Positions 49,105 to 62,585 of a stretch of DNA of 64,000 nt are shown here, in pieces. Every line of letters begins with the position of its first letter. The first letter of the stretch is position 1. Source of the DNA: Rhyacichthys aspro (taxonomy: Eukaryota > Chordata > Actinopteri > Gobiiformes > Rhyacichthyidae). The notes beneath the pieces are model-generated. The model saw only the letters and a list, made by a program, of their open reading frames with translations, was not told the origin of the DNA and did not search any database. Both the position numbers and the translations under genes were made by a program. The DNA lies in the NCBI GenBank assembly GCA_036850595.1, contig CM072155.1, positions 9,054,256 to 9,118,255 of the forward strand, written 5' to 3'.

Positions 49105-50653
49105 TCACATTTCACAGGTAATGGTCTGGTCACAGCTGTCCCAGTTCAGGAGGTCTTGTGCTTTAAACCACAGCTGGATCTCCCTTTGTGCCCCCTCTGG
49201 TGAATCACTGGCATGGACCACATTCCTTCACATACACAACACACTTAGTATTTGACCTCAGGAGAAATAATAACCAAAATGCAGCGTAGAATTGGTGGTA
49301 TTGAATGGCGTTACCGGCTGACGTGGAAACTGAAATCTCCTCTGATGGTGCCAGCGTGGGCCTCTGCTGGGTTAGTGTGTCCCACCATCAGGCGAGATGT
49401 CTGCACTATATTATGGCCTTCCCACACCTAAACAGGATTCAACATGGACAATAATTCAACAATAATATTGCTGTATATCACATGTGTCAAACTCAAGCCA
49501 AATGCAATGTTTTATGTGGCCCTTCAAAACATTTAGAAGGTGATTTTTTTGGCACTAGGTTTAATTCATTGAATTTAAGCATGTTTTAGATGGATTTGAT
49601 TTTTGCTTCAAAGATAAGTAACTAAAATCTGTTGAAATCTGACTAAAACCTGTTGAAGTCCAACTAAAACCAGTTTCCATAAAAGGAGGAAATCATTGTT
49701 TGTGTGATAACATGTAAAAAAGATTAAATCTCACATTCAAAATGTAATAAAAGCTTCCAAATGTCTACATTTTCAGCCCCTTTCAGCCCTTTTATTAACT
49801 TTCGCAGCTCCTCACCACTTTGAGTTTGACAGCACTGCTGTAGACTATAATTGCCAATGGCTGCTGTGTGAAACAAGGCTACAGAGACAGATGCTCTCAC
49901 CATGGCAACCACAGGTCCAGAGTTCATGTACTGCACCACACTGGGATAAAAGGGCTTCTTCGTCAGGTGACAGTAGTGCTCTGACAGAAGATCTTCAGAA
50001 ACCTTCACAACATGCACAGCTATGAAGTATTTTGACATCAACAAAACAAACATGTAGTGATCAGAGTTGTACAGTACCTGCAACAGCTTTAGACCAACAA
50101 GTTTGAAGCCCCTTTGCTCGAAACGTTGGATTATTTGTCCAACTAGACGCCGGTGGATCCCGTCTGGCTTCACGGCGATAAAGGTGCGCTCCTTTGCGCA
50201 CGGGACACCTGCAGGACGACAAAACGTATTTCTGAAACACACTCATTTAACGACACACTCACATAGGAAGATTATTATTAGAGCAGCCTTTTAAGAAAAC
50301 AACACAAGGGCTAGTGGAAAGAAGAGCTCCTCATGCACGAGCTAATGAATGACCGTGCGCAATCAATAAACACGTCATGTGAGCCGTCCAAGTTTGGCCA
50401 GTCCTGCGTCTGTTCTCCACATTTGTGCCTCTAACCTAGATACAGTTCGTGACCCTAGGTGTGCAAGCTTTATTTGTTTTCGCAGACTACAACATTCAAT
50501 TTGAAACAGGCAAATATCCACGTTATATATCAAACTATCCAAGTAACTGGACTTTATATTGTGATGCAAAATTTGGTGAACTTGTCAACTATGACTAAAA
50601 CGAACTTTCTGACAATACTGCAGGGATGATGGGAGAAATAACCTACATGTTCC

Positions 50654-50684
<31 letters not shown>

Positions 50685-50880
50685 AAGCAAGTTTCATCTA
50701 AATAATAATAATACAAATTCACTTACTTGATGTACTTCTGTATCCCGCACCAGCATCTAAGCGTCCACTCAGCAGCTTGGACTGAGAGGACACAGACAGA
50801 AGACTTTTAAACGCCTCTTGTCTCCCCGAACACACCTGCTGAAGAAACCTCTTGAAAATGCAGCGCTGGAAGGTGATCAT
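49105..50880 (-). CDS. nme4: Nucleoside diphosphate kinase, mitochondrial type
   Basis: Five coding exons: 50880-50727, 50208-50078, 50002-49901, 49427-49315, 49225-49105, giving 206 residues (human NME4 is 187). The enzyme moves the gamma phosphate from ATP to other nucleoside diphosphates through a phospho-histidine. Exon 1 encodes a basic, Arg/Ser-rich leader (MITFQRCIFKRFLQQVCSGR) typical of a mitochondrial presequence. The kinase core starts near residue 57: ERTFIAVKPDG with K65, the PFYP and SGPVVAMVWEG motifs, TIRGDF, and NVVHASDS with catalytic H171. The order and the leader fit NME4 rather than cytosolic NME1/2 or NME3. The codon eight positions upstream, in frame, is GTG, not ATG, so the start is at 50880. 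Confidence 0.94.
50653..50682 (+). repeat. Poly(A) tract, about 30 bases
   Basis: Uninterrupted A run in the first intron of nme4. It could be the tail of an old retroposed element, but no body of a SINE was recognised beside it. Confidence 0.85.
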
Positions 50881-52071
50881 CTTTGGTGTGTCGTCTGTGT
50901 CCACGAACAGAAGACAACTCTACTCAATCAAAACTCACGAGTCACCATCCGTCTGGCCCCCGTGATGGTCCCTCCAACTATTTACGTAATTCTGCTAAAG
51001 TCAGAGCAGGAGTTGTGTTTGCTTTGCACTTGTTATTATTTAAACGTACATCAGATTCCACATAAACAATTCTGAGTCTAAGATTAATCATTTATAATAT
51101 TTTAAGTATGTTTCTCTTTTCAATGAAGCATTTAATTAGACATAGACGACAAAGTAAACCAATTCAGAAAAATAAAGAGGCTCTAGCACACACCTTTTAA
51201 ACTTAAATCTAAAATGAACTAAACCACAAAAAGGAATGCCAGACCTTTCTATAATGCAACTCAAGAGACTCTTGAAAGCCACTACACCTTTGGCAACAGT
51301 TCATGTTTTTTTTCTAAACTATTTGCTTTGTTGATGCTTTAACGTCTTAAACTGTGCTTCCTTGTGAGAAGAGATGTAAAGAATAGACTATAGGCTTAAT
51401 TTAGTAAATTTAATAATTAAAAGATTAACTAACAATTTGTGATGTAAATCTTAGTAAACCACAATAATATAGGCATCTAGGTGTAGTTCTCTCAATGTAC
51501 TGCAACCAAAGATATCAAAGGAGCATATGAAGCAATAATTACTCTGAGTGAGTTTTACTATAAACGCACTTTATTAATCAAGCATTTTTGCATTTCTTTT
51601 TCATAATGGAATGATATGAAAGATCTTAAGTTGAGAGTCGTCTCCTTTGGAGATGAAAATTTTGAAGGCAAAATGAAAGCAGACATTTTAAAAACTCAAA
51701 ATGAGTTGAAAGTGCTCAGTCCCAGCCCAGCTTTGGTGCAAAGGCATGGGAAAGAAGGCCTGGCTCAGACTGCTCCGGGTCTGGGTGAAAGCTGACGGCA
51801 GACCAGGTTTACATTTCTGCCAAATCATCATTGGCAACATATAAGGTGGTGCTTCTTTCACAACAATAATGCACCTTCCTTCTACAGTAGAAATCAAAGA
51901 CATATCAGCAGCATCCTAAACCTCCAAATTCTTTACAATACAATGTGTGTTTTGTCCCTTCCTATTACTCTGAATAGGTCAAGTAAAGCTGAATTTGGAG
52001 TGTTCGGCAAAGTGGTTAGCACAAGCAGTCCTTAAAAAATACTAGGTGTGTTGAGTGGTTCAGTCATTGTG
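50881..52071. other. nme4 promoter side and xpo6 3' UTR
   Basis: nme4 5' UTR and promoter should lie just right of 50880. A minus-strand AATAAA (TTTATT at 51570-51575) about 500 bp after the xpo6 stop marks the likely xpo6 3' end. The AT-rich 51080-51560 between shows no gene. Confidence 0.5.
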
Positions 52072-55000
52072 CTATAGCTTGATGGTGCCAGTGGGTAAGC
52101 TACTATTACAAAGCCTGTAGTAGCGAAGGTCGTTCACCAGCCGCTGCACACTTTGAGTGAAAGAAGGGAGATCCTATAGAAAAACAAAACAGGATTATTA
52201 ATTCACTATGGATTCATGATCAACATAACCTTAAGTGTAACCATCAGTGTAGTCTCGCTTGATCAGTGAAATCATACTTCAATATTAACAACAAAAAGAG
52301 ACACTCATTTTAATCCTTACCCGCTCAAGCTTAAAGTTGCGTGCGAGAACTTCTCGTTGGTTGGTATCCACACCCTGACAACCATTGAGGAACTCTGGCA
52401 TGAAGGCCGAATAGAAGGTATCAAAGTCAACTGAGGCCATGTTGTAAATGGCCAGGGTTATTTCCTCCTGAAGAAGATCGTGACTTTTGTGCAGAAGAAC
52501 CTGCAGCAGCACATTGATGAAGTGGAAGAGCATCGAGGTCCTGAAAAGCTTCTGAGATGTAGAATGTAGAGAAACATGATTCAACACACTGCATTTTGTT
52601 GGTAGCTTATACTTATACTAAAGCTACCAAAAATACAAAATACAAAAAAAGGACTTACTCTGTGATACAACTTGTGCTTGCTGTTCAGAGACTCCAGATA
52701 GGAGAGATTCTGTTTAAATATGTGGATATCAGGCTGTAGGAAAGACTGCCCAAAAGCCTAGCAAGACATTTTACAACAGGTCAGGAAAAAAAAAGCTTTA
52801 TTTTTGTCTTTATTCAAATTTGATTGTACACACACCTGCATGGCGGCTGTGAACTGGGCCTCATTTTCCATAGCATCTTCAGAAGCTCCTCTTTGGACAC
52901 TTGTTAAGACTGAAGCTTTGAAGAAATATCTCCAGTTTTGGTGAAGTATTTGGTAAAGTAACTCAAACATCTCTGCCTTGACATCTGGGGAAGAACGCTA
53001 TCGAGGCAATACAATTGGCATTATTATGTATGAAATATGCAAAAGAATAAAGTAGCTAACACTTCAGAAAAATGGCTGCTTACATAGTGGCCTTTCATAA
53101 TTTGAATACCTTTACATTTACAGGAAACAGTGCATCTAATTTCAGTGATAACACAATACAGGCGCAAAATAACTGCAACTATGATAACCTAAAAACAAGT
53201 ATGTTGGCAAACTAACCTCTGCCACAACTGGATAAACTTGCTCCATGCACAGAGAGAGAATGCTCGGAAGGAAGGGTTTAAAAGCTTGGCCGGGCTCCTG
53301 AACAACCACCTGCAAAATCTTCAGGAACTTCTGGACCACCCTGCAGCCAGCACTGCCCTCTTGCAAAATACTGGCTGCCAACTGTTCCCTGAAAAAGTAT
53401 ATATTTTTAATTGTACGGCCACAGTTTAAATGTTTAAGCCAAAAACTAAATATTTTCTAACCTAGTAAACATGCTAAGAAATGTGTGGATGATCTGCCCT
53501 GTGAAGGGAACACCCATTTGGACTCTTAGGGCCTGAAACAGCGTCAAGAAGAAGGCCAACATTTCATCCGTCACATCTAGGGGGAAAAGTGTAACCAAGT
53601 CAGATAATATTTTCTTCTTTTTTTTGTTGTTGCTAAAATTAAGTTGAGACAAACCTGGCTGTTGAATAAAAACTGGGAAAAGGCTAAGAGACACTTGGAC
53701 AGACTCCTGAAGACTCTGGTAGCAGATCTGGCGTGATTTGGTAGATTCTCCAGAGATGCTGTCCACCATGTCTTTGAGCACGGGTAGAGTCTGCTGTATT
53801 ACTGCTTTCACTACAGTAGAAAAAGAAATCAATTAGAGCACTCAAAGGTGAAAAAAAAGATCATTTAGTACAATAACGCCAATCTGAAAAAAATACTGAC
53901 TATTATGTAGATCAGGATGGCGTGGAGTAACATTCACAGTCCCTCGTAAAATCCGATATTCTCGAGTGAGTGCTGCCAAGAGGCTGGCATGGTTACTGGA
54001 ACGAGACTGCCACTGCTGTTCATTTTCAGGTAAGTTTGGCCATGGGAGCAGTAACATGTTGGATAAAGCCCTACACACCAACATGTGAGCCTGGAAAATC
54101 AAGCACATGCAGCAGCTCAGTCAGTGCATTTTAAAATTGCTCTAATAAATCCAGGTAACCACTTACCTCTTGGGGCAGTCTCCGGGTGTGATTATCTGTG
54201 ATGAGACTAAATATGTTTTGAACAGCTGGCAAAGTGACCAAGAAAACAGGGCGTACAGTAGAGGTCAAAGAAACCATCAAATGGCACGCTGACAGCAGCA
54301 ACTTTTCAGGTACCTGGAGAAACAATAACAAATGCTAGTTTGTTCTAACAATTGTTTATAGTGTTTTTCATCTTCACCATATGGCTTAGGTTGCCTGGCC
54401 AGCCAGACGGCCTTCTCATTGTATTACATACAGAGAAAGTCAGTCTGGGATTGCGGGGTTTAAACAGGATTTCATAACGCTCACTGAGTAAACCAATCAG
54501 AGAAACCACACGGATGTGACGTAAGGAAAGCGAAACCGTTCTAGTTCATAATACCAGCATGGCTAGAGAAAGAAGATGCTTCGGTGACGGTGAATGACTT
54601 CTGTTGTTTTTTGTCAGAAAAATCTGAGAACACAAGGTGTAATATCGAGTTCAGTTCTTATTTCGATCGTAGTAAGCTACCTAAACCTGCGTACTGTATG
54701 GTCGAAAAAATTCTCACGTGAAACAAAATCCTGCCTCCCTCGCTACGATTGGTCAGTAAGAAAGAGCCGGAGCAGAAATCGGGGGCAGACTGGACAATCA
54801 CAGACTGACTTTCTCTGTATGTAATACAATGAGAAAGTTGTCTGGCTGGCCAGGCTATGTCTTAGGAGGAAGTAATCAGAATAATAAGAGAAACCTTTGC
54901 TGTGATGAGTGGGCTACTGGCGTCTATTGCAGATGTGATGAGGTTGATGAACTGGCTCTGGGTTTGGCCGTGGACCTCACTATAAAATTGTGCAAGCCAG

Positions 55001-58000
55001 TGAGAATAGGCTTGCAAAGCAGCAAGGGCCTGTGCGTGTCTGTAATAAACAAATAACAAATGCAAAAAGTCATATAAAATACATGTTTTGCATGAATTGG
55101 TTCAGTGACATGTTAAGAACACCTGCACTTGTGTTCTGTCCCCTGATTTAAGGTTAAATGTATTTTTTTTAAAAATGTATCAAAAGCAAATGAAGGGAAA
55201 AATTAATGCAAGGAGTTTGGGTATGCTTTCTCATTAGCTTAGACTTTTAAAGTTGGAAGACACCACACAATGTATTATTTTTTTTGTCTTTTGATGTACT
55301 CACACATCAATGAGGTCTGGTTTGAGCACAGAAGGCACAGCGGTCTCCAGGTCATAAAGGCTGGTCTGAGAACCGTAGCAAGTAACTTCAACCAACCTTT
55401 TTGTGAGGAAAAAAAGTTGGTCATTAAAATTTCATTTGGAGACAAAATGAACAGAAACAGATAATTACTACCTATGTCAAACATAAATCAACATCCATGA
55501 CGTCAGCTAAGTTCTGAGAGTCATGCTAATAAACATATGACTTCTTAACGGTGAAGATGCACTGACCTCTCCACAACTGCCAGCGCATCATTAAATCGTG
55601 CAGCAAAAACCTCCCCAATGAAATGTTCAGCCAAGCGTCCAACAGCTTGAAGGAGGGAGCTGAGGTCCCTGAGTGAACAGTGGAGTCGACGGCAGTCATT
55701 CTCTGCAGTGATATTGAGTCTTCGACCTAAAGGAACACAGGAAGACAGGAATGAATCCTTCTACCAGTAACAAATCTATCAGTATATCACCATATAAGCA
55801 ATAATTGAGGAGAACAGGCAACTTACTAGTACCAGTGGTTACAATGAACTGCTGTAAACCCATGTATACATCTAGATTTTCTTGGAGTACAGGAAACTTA
55901 ACAGCAAAAATAAAAGATTAATTAATTAATATTACAAGTATAAATGTACATCAAAACATCAAATGAACTGAAGATGTGACATAATTACAAAACTTCACTT
56001 AAAATATAGTAAGAAACAGTTACTAACTTTTGTAGCTACCTTTTTTCAGCTATATTTACAGACATACAAAGAGACACAAGACACACAAACTCTTACCAAA
56101 GTAGTAAATGCATGCGATGGAAGCAGCTCCATCACCTTGGCAACAACCTCCAGACTCTGACGCAGGTACTTTTGCCACTCAGTCTGTTGCTATAGTTACC
56201 AAACAAAGAAGAAAATTCACACTAAGTGAAAGGTGCTGTGTCTGTCTATTATTAACTAATGAATTAATAAAAAACAAAACACTGTGATCAAGTGCAAAAT
56301 ACCAGATGTAAAAAGGTCTTACATCATCATCTAGAGTCTCATCATCCAGCTCTTCTAACTGTGCCTGGTTATATCTGAACTGGATACGATTCAGAACTTC
56401 TCTTAAAAGAAGAACCAAAGCATCTTTGTACCTGTCAAAACAGAGTTTAAAGTATATGAGCACTGAACAAGGAGGAAACCTGACTCTGTATAATTCAAAT
56501 TGCAATTACGTTGTGCCACTGACCTATTAAGCACACTTTCTCTGTCTGCTAGCCTGCTTTTGATTTTAGTCGTTAAATAATCCAAGAAGACACTCCATAT
56601 ATCCAAACAGGCAAAGTATCCTTCATGTGTGGGCTGAAAACAAATGACAAACAGGTTTTCAGTTCAGGGTTGTGTGTCTATGTTGTAGAACTATATTGAA
56701 CACAATTTTTCTCTTTACCTGGTTAAAGGTGTACTTAAAAAGCAGACCAAGAAACTCCACAATTGGAAACTGAGGACTGGACTCTATCCGCCTCAAGTGA
56801 ACACTGACAAACAGGCGAAGAAAGTCTGTGAACTTCTCCAAGTAACTGTGGACAAAAAAATTATACATTATTAAACACATTATTAGTCTTACATTAATAG
56901 TATTAATTATATTAACTATAAACATTAATATTAATTTTCTTTAAAATCCACGCAACGTTCATGTCACGAACATGGTAGTGCACTAAGTCAGTTATCTCTT
57001 TATCAACAGCAGGATAAACATACAGAGAGCCGCCAGAGGTCTGAACAATGACCATATTGAAAAACAGACAATCACCTCCCAGCAACTTCTGACTGCAAAA
57101 TAGACTTGAGCCTAATAAAGTAAACATCTGCGGAAAACCATCAGCTGATTTAAAACTAAATACACTATGTGTACTCACGAGTAATAATTTAGCCATACCT
57201 CTCGTCTAGTTCTTGAAGCCGACTCTTGACCGTATGAGCATTATTCTCACGTGTCAACCTTTGCAGAAGAAAGAAGGTCTGTTGGAACATCCGCAACAGA
57301 TACTCCTCAAAATCCATTGGCACGCAGTTCTTTGACACAAGTTCATTGACACATGTCATGGCAAGTACGCCAAGCCGGGAGCGATCCACCTTGGTCACCT
57401 CATTCTGCTGTCCATTTCTGCCTCCCCCGTTTGATGTAATTGGATGAAGCTGTCCATTAGAAGATGATGAGTTGGAAGAGATAAAGGATCCTGACTTGGC
57501 TTTTGTCCTTAGATCACAACCAAACCGCGCAAAATGAAAAATAGAGGCCAATAGTGTGGGTGTGATGCTTGTGGAGAGAGGGATCCAGCTAAAAAGGTGA
57601 GCCAAACACTCCAACACCAGACAGCAGAGCTGGTGACTGTCATTGTCCAGTGCTGCCATGGGCTGGCACAGCAGCTTTGAGTATTGACTTCCCTGAAACA
57701 AATTTCCAAGCAATTCCACTAGAAGAAAAAAAAAGACGACAACATATGAAAAAAAAAAATTCCCTCCTTCTGCTTAATATTAAAATTAATAGTAATTTTT
57801 TTTTTTACTTAATAGTAAAATGCTACTAGACATTTCACATACCACTTTCCCCTGAGGTTGGTGATGGAGGTGGGGTTGATGCAATAATGCTGTGCTTGTC
57901 CCAGTAGGTCTCAAGGATTCCTGCATATAACAGCAAGAGAAGTTATTGCACAAGCTCCAAACTTAAAATGAATTTAACATCAAGAATTACAGATCATTAC

Positions 58001-59577
58001 CTGTCAACAACCCAAGTACCGTCGGGACCTGTTCCATCAAAAGTTTTCGCAACTCCTCTTTTCGAGCGACACTCAGGTCCTCTCGGGGACAAGCAAGCTC
58101 CTCTGAAGTGGTTTTTAACATCACTAACCCTAAAGAAGCCAAGGCTGGGGACTGAATCAGCTGCAGGTCACAAAAGATAAACAGACAAAAAGAAGTGGAT
58201 TTAGTTTTGTTGATGTGCAATTCAAAAGGTACACATAAAAACTAAAACTGCTACTCATTTTCTCTTAAACATATAAGTAGGTCTTACCTGGAGGGTATTT
58301 GTGAAGAAGTCATGGTAGAACATTGGCCAATCCTGGCGACCAATGTCCACTATCACTTTACAGAGTTTATTTCGGATAAAATAAGGGACAGATTTGTGCT
58401 GAGCGAGCAAAAGTTTGGGTAGACAGCTGCGAATCTCCATCTTGTCTTGAGAGGCGACACCAATCCACATCCTGTTCACCAAGTTCTGAAAGTAAAAAAA
58501 AACCCAATTACCCAATCAAAGAGTGTGACATAATGCTTAACTCATAGTACATAGTTAGGTACTCTCTCTTAAAAAAGACTTACTTCAAATACTGTGAGGC
58601 TGTACATCATGACGTACTCGTTCTGTGTATTCGAGAGAAAGAATAAGCAGTGGCGCCATGCTCCTGTCTGCTGTGCAAAGTTATTCAGCAGCTCCTCTGT
58701 AGAAAAAGGAAGGAGGCACGATGTGAGACACAGGAAGTATTTAGAGTGCTGTTACTTGTTAAAGAAATGATTTCACATATGTAAATTTAAAAAACTGGCG
58801 CAGTAGAAATTATATTCATTCTATTATTAGCAAATGTATTAAAATGAAGAGTGTGTGTTACATATTACAATATATCAACATAAAAAGAACTAAAACATAT
58901 ATTATAAAAAATCTCACCTATTTCTCTCTTGCGTTCATTGGTTGTACAACTGTGAAAGAACTCTGTCATGAGGTTCTCAAGTGCACGCAGCGATGCTTCC
59001 TCTGACGCCTTGAGGATAAAGCAAAGTGGAGTTAAAATGTCATATGTCATATTTAGTATTCTTAACTGCAATCTCAACACAACAACACAGGACTTGATAG
59101 GGATTTGTCTCAATAATTTAAAAAATACAATCAAAAATCATAGAAATATTGATGTAATAATGCATTTTGAAGGTGAGGGAGGTTGACTGGCAAAACGTAG
59201 ATGGACAAGTGAGATTTTAAAGACCGACAGGCGGGTCTGAATTCCTCAAATAAGCCACAACTTGCCGAGGCCTCACACTCAGAGCAAATATTCTGTTTTG
59301 CAGAATGGGCGTCGTGCACATGGATTAATGTGAACATCCCATCAAATACCTGGCATCCCAAAATCCGTTATATAGTTTTATCTGTCTACAGCAGTTAAAG
59401 ACATCACTGTATTCAGTCAAACGCAAGCAAAACTGTAAAAAATGTACAAAATAACATTAAGTGTAACAACAGAGACTACCTTCCTGTTTGAGATCAAAGC
59501 CTTCTTGTGGCACTTCTGGCATTAGCAATCAGGAAATAAAGTCATTGCACATTACGAAATTAACAATACATTACCAT
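52072..59577 (-). CDS. xpo6: Exportin-6
   Basis: Twenty-four coding exons: 59577-59575, 59008-58918, 58696-58584, 58485-58288, 58160-58001, 57920-57843, 57718-57199, 56845-56719, 56633-56524, 56431-56323, 56189-56097, 55896-55827, 55726-55567, 55396-55304, 55039-54895, 54313-54167, 54090-53901, 53810-53655, 53576-53462, 53388-53217, 52997-52836, 52757-52659, 52551-52321, 52173-52072. They sum to 3444 bases and 1147 residues (human 1125). XPO6 is a HEAT-repeat importin-beta family receptor that exports profilin-actin from the nucleus with RanGTP. The protein follows human XPO6 throughout: EEASLRALENLMTEFF near the start, CPREDLSVARKEELRKLL, RFQYNQAQLEELDDETLDDD-like, HNWRYFFK, and RLVNDLRYYRLCN near the end. 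The first coding exon is only the ATG, before GTAATG; it is placed from a splice site alone and is the weakest part. Confidence 0.95.
52599..52630. repeat. Perfect short inverted repeat in xpo6 intron
   Basis: TTGGTAGCTT and AAGCTACCAA, 10-bp arms with a 12-base spacer, in the intron between the third- and second-last pairs of xpo6 exons. Function unknown; may be chance. Confidence 0.6.
54391..54856. mobile_element. MITE-like DNA transposon in an xpo6 intron
   Basis: About 466 bp with terminal inverted repeats of about 62 bp, differing at only a few positions (54391-54452 against 54795-54856 reversed). The ends carry GCCTGGCCAGCCAGAC and the shared inner run ATTGTATTACATACAGAGAA. It is flanked by near-identical 10-bp direct repeats, ATGGCTTAGG (54381-54390) and ATGTCTTAGG (54857-54866), which look like a target-site duplication. 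A long TIR with a 9-10 bp duplication is typical of Mutator-like elements. There is no transposase frame, so it is non-autonomous. The core has CCAAT boxes and a CRE-like GTGACGT. Confidence 0.8.
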
Positions 59578-61418
59578 GTTTCACTGGTATTTTCTTCAAT
59601 CTCCTCAGTCTTCAATTAATCCCAGAACAAGCCTGCGTGGGATATTTGTCCAGGCAACTCTGTTCTTAGCGTTAGCTGTGATGTTGGTGGCTAACACAAC
59701 TACGCAGAGGTATCATCCTGACTGCTCTGCTCGGTTAGCTTGGTAACCCTCGGTAACACCAAATTATTTTTGTATGGTATTGTTATGTTTAACAAAAATA
59801 GCGTTAAAGAACAATAATTTTCCGCACTCCTACACCGTACTTTTACATTGGCTAATACTAACCACAAATCTAACATTTAGTCAGGTATGTTGAACTGTTA
59901 GCTGCATTGTCATGAATTCTATTTAAGTTAAACTTACAAATTTTAATACTGGCTGCAGCCGGAAAAGTGCACAATATTAATTAGCTTTCTATCTCGAAGT
60001 GTGCCAGTGGTTTGAAGCCAATTTACCAAATTGTTGCTACGATTGCTAACTACACTGCTAGCGTTTCTCTACAGATAGGCATCATTTTCTTTCGCTAGTT
60101 AAGGCTAGCTGTCAGGCGTAGACATGCTTCGGACTTTTGCTCACGACCACCACCTTTACCGTTTTTCTGTTCCTATAATCCGGGCGAAAATGCACAACTA
60201 TGTTATACAGCTACCATTTTGTGAAATAACGCTATTTTTTCCTGTACGAGTTTCTTCCTGTTATTCCTCTTTTCAGTGCATAGGGCGGCTCTAATATTTC
60301 ACCCTAGCTAATGTTAGCTTGCGGGTTTACAGCAGGGTTTGCTTCGCAACTTCCTCTTTCGCTGCAGAAATCTGCCAACCCAGTCATTATTAGTGAAGGT
60401 AGAAACAACAGCACAAGCACAATATCCGGTCACGTCTACCATAATAAAGACCACAGAAAAAGCACACAGTCACGTGAAGGGCCAAAAGACCTGACAAAAA
60501 TGAAATTACACGATTATGGGAAGATTAAAAAAAAAACTGCATTACATTTTACTAATGACAACAGAATGGCATAACAAATTATTTGCCTTTAACAGAAAAT
60601 TTGACAGTTAATATGGCCCCTATTTGACTGTGTGGTCCTTCATAAATAAGTCTTTATTTATAATATAGCCTACCTGTATTTTTACATCAAGAATTCAAAC
60701 TCAAACCATAAACAACCTATTCAAATAAAATAAAAGTACTAAAAGCACACAAAGATACAAAAAACACATTTATTTGGAACTAAATAAAAACAAAACATAA
60801 AATAAATGCATACAACAAAAACACACATGCAAAATTATAAATCAGCTAGCCAACCTCTTTAATGCTTTGTTTAAGATTTTAAACTCACCAAGACTAACCA
60901 AAACAATGTAACAATGGATGCATTCACAAAAATTACAAAATTTTAGCACTACAATAAAAAAACGTTTTAAGGCACTGTAAAAAATATATACTAAAATACA
61001 TTAATTCTCACTGCACCAGAAGGGTTCCAATGGGAACATATATTTATTTAAAAAGCAATTCATTGTAATTAAATAATTAAATAAATAGATTAGTCTAGAT
61101 GTAGATCCTCCACTGTTGTGGATGGCTTCAACACGTGGTGTTTTCTGAACATGGATAGGATCAGATCTTAATCTCAATGTCCACTGGGGAACTGAGGTAC
61201 TTAGGTCTCAGTGGCTGAATCATCAGGCTCAAAGAACAGTTTAGGAAATGTAGAGAAGTCAAGAACGCCCACATTAACTTTGTCTGCTTAAATATTGTAT
61301 AAAGCTCTTCATCCTGAACTGTGTGGTTCATCTTATTGTCTCATATTACATTCATACCATGTTTTTGTATCATACATATTGCACATGCTATCACAGCAGC
61401 ATTTGATGATGAAGACTT
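59578..61418. other. xpo6 promoter side and antkmt 3' region
   Basis: About 59580-60330 is comparatively GC-rich for the window, with several GCTAACGTTAGC-like short palindromes (GTTAGCTTGC, CTAGCTAATGTTAGC); it probably holds the xpo6 5' UTR and promoter. From about 60600 to 61100 the DNA is very AT-rich with A-runs. The antkmt 3' UTR must start at 61418 and run left; its end is unclear. The frame at 60311-60574 (+) has no recognisable domain. Confidence 0.45.
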
Positions 61419-62585
61419 CTATGTTGAATTATCTTCCTTGGTTAATTTATGTACATTGTCATCTTCTGCTGCTTTTGTTCTTAAAACATGCCTTTGTGCG
61501 TTGATACTATATGCCCAGGCTCTGTCCACACCAAGCCCTTCTGTTCTGCAGGGAGTCCAGTCCTGGAATGGAAAGCGACCTGCTATAACCAACGCATCAT
61601 CAGGAAGCTCAGCCAACAGCTTCTTTTGCAGCAAAGAAAGCTAGACAAACAAAATGATAAAAAAAAAAAATGAATTCTCAATCTTATGATTCTAAATAAA
61701 TGTTTTGGTTTGCAATTGACCAGTTAGAAAATTTATTGTGAGTAACTGGTTGAATATGCAATGACAATACCAACCACGCTAGGGGCCAAAAACACTGTGA
61801 CATTTCTGCATTCTGAAAGATCCACCTGAAACAAAGAAGGATATATAATCTGTAAATACTAAACCACAGTAATCATAATTAAAGCAAAGGGACACCGACA
61901 ATATTTGAGGTAGGCGTTTTCATATATTTTAGCCAGCTTTGTGTTGTGTATTTACAATATATGGTTGCTAATTACGAAGGTGCTACAGGTACAACAATGT
62001 CATACCTTCCAAAGATCTTCTCGTCTGTATGACACTTTTTCTTGATGACCTGCTCTCCATGCGTTAAAGCGAGACAAATAAACAAGCCAGGGATTGAGCT
62101 CATATCCAACAGCAGGAGTGAAACCCTGTCGATAGCCTTCCAACACCTTAAAAGTAAAAAAGAAATGTTTTAACCCAGCAGTGATCTTTAATACTCACTA
62201 AAGTGACCCCATTTCATTTCTTAAACTTACAATGCGGCCATCCCCAGATCCTAAATCTACAATGCTGCCTTTTCGACCCTTGAGCAATGCCATTACATTA
62301 CGCACTTGAGATTTACTGGCAGGTAAATAGGGAACCTGAAAGATATTCCATACAAAACATTTGAGAAATAAAGTTTCTTCATAATATATGAATCATAAAA
62401 AGATATCTCACAATAAACCATACTTGTAATTTTAAAGGGACTCTTCGAAAGCCAGGCTGAAGAATTCCCACCCACATAGCGTAGACAGCAAGACCAGTGC
62501 CAGCAGCTATCTGAGCAACATCTGAAGCTGTAAGTGATCTGGTCTTGAGCTCGGCAAAGGCCTCTGTTGAACAGTCATCATCCAT
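61419..62585 (-). CDS. antkmt: Adenine nucleotide translocase lysine methyltransferase
   Basis: Five coding exons: 62585-62424, 62335-62231, 62146-62006, 61825-61775, 61640-61419, giving 226 residues (human ANTKMT/FAM173A is 235). The human enzyme trimethylates a lysine of the mitochondrial ADP/ATP carrier using S-adenosylmethionine. Residues about 18-42 form a hydrophobic anchor (IAAGTGLAVYAMWVGIL) followed by QPGFRRVPL, the family signature. The SAM-binding motif I DLGSGDGRI is at 81-89, then GYELNPWLV, SRFNAWRAG, YRREDLWKVDL and NVTVFLAPSV in family order. FAM173B/ATPSCKMT is the paralogue alternative, but FRRVPL, YELNPWL and the sequence as a whole fit FAM173A. An acceptor two bases before the ATG implies a noncoding first exon, probably about 62900-62990 with donor TTTGCAG|GTCG. 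Confidence 0.93.
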
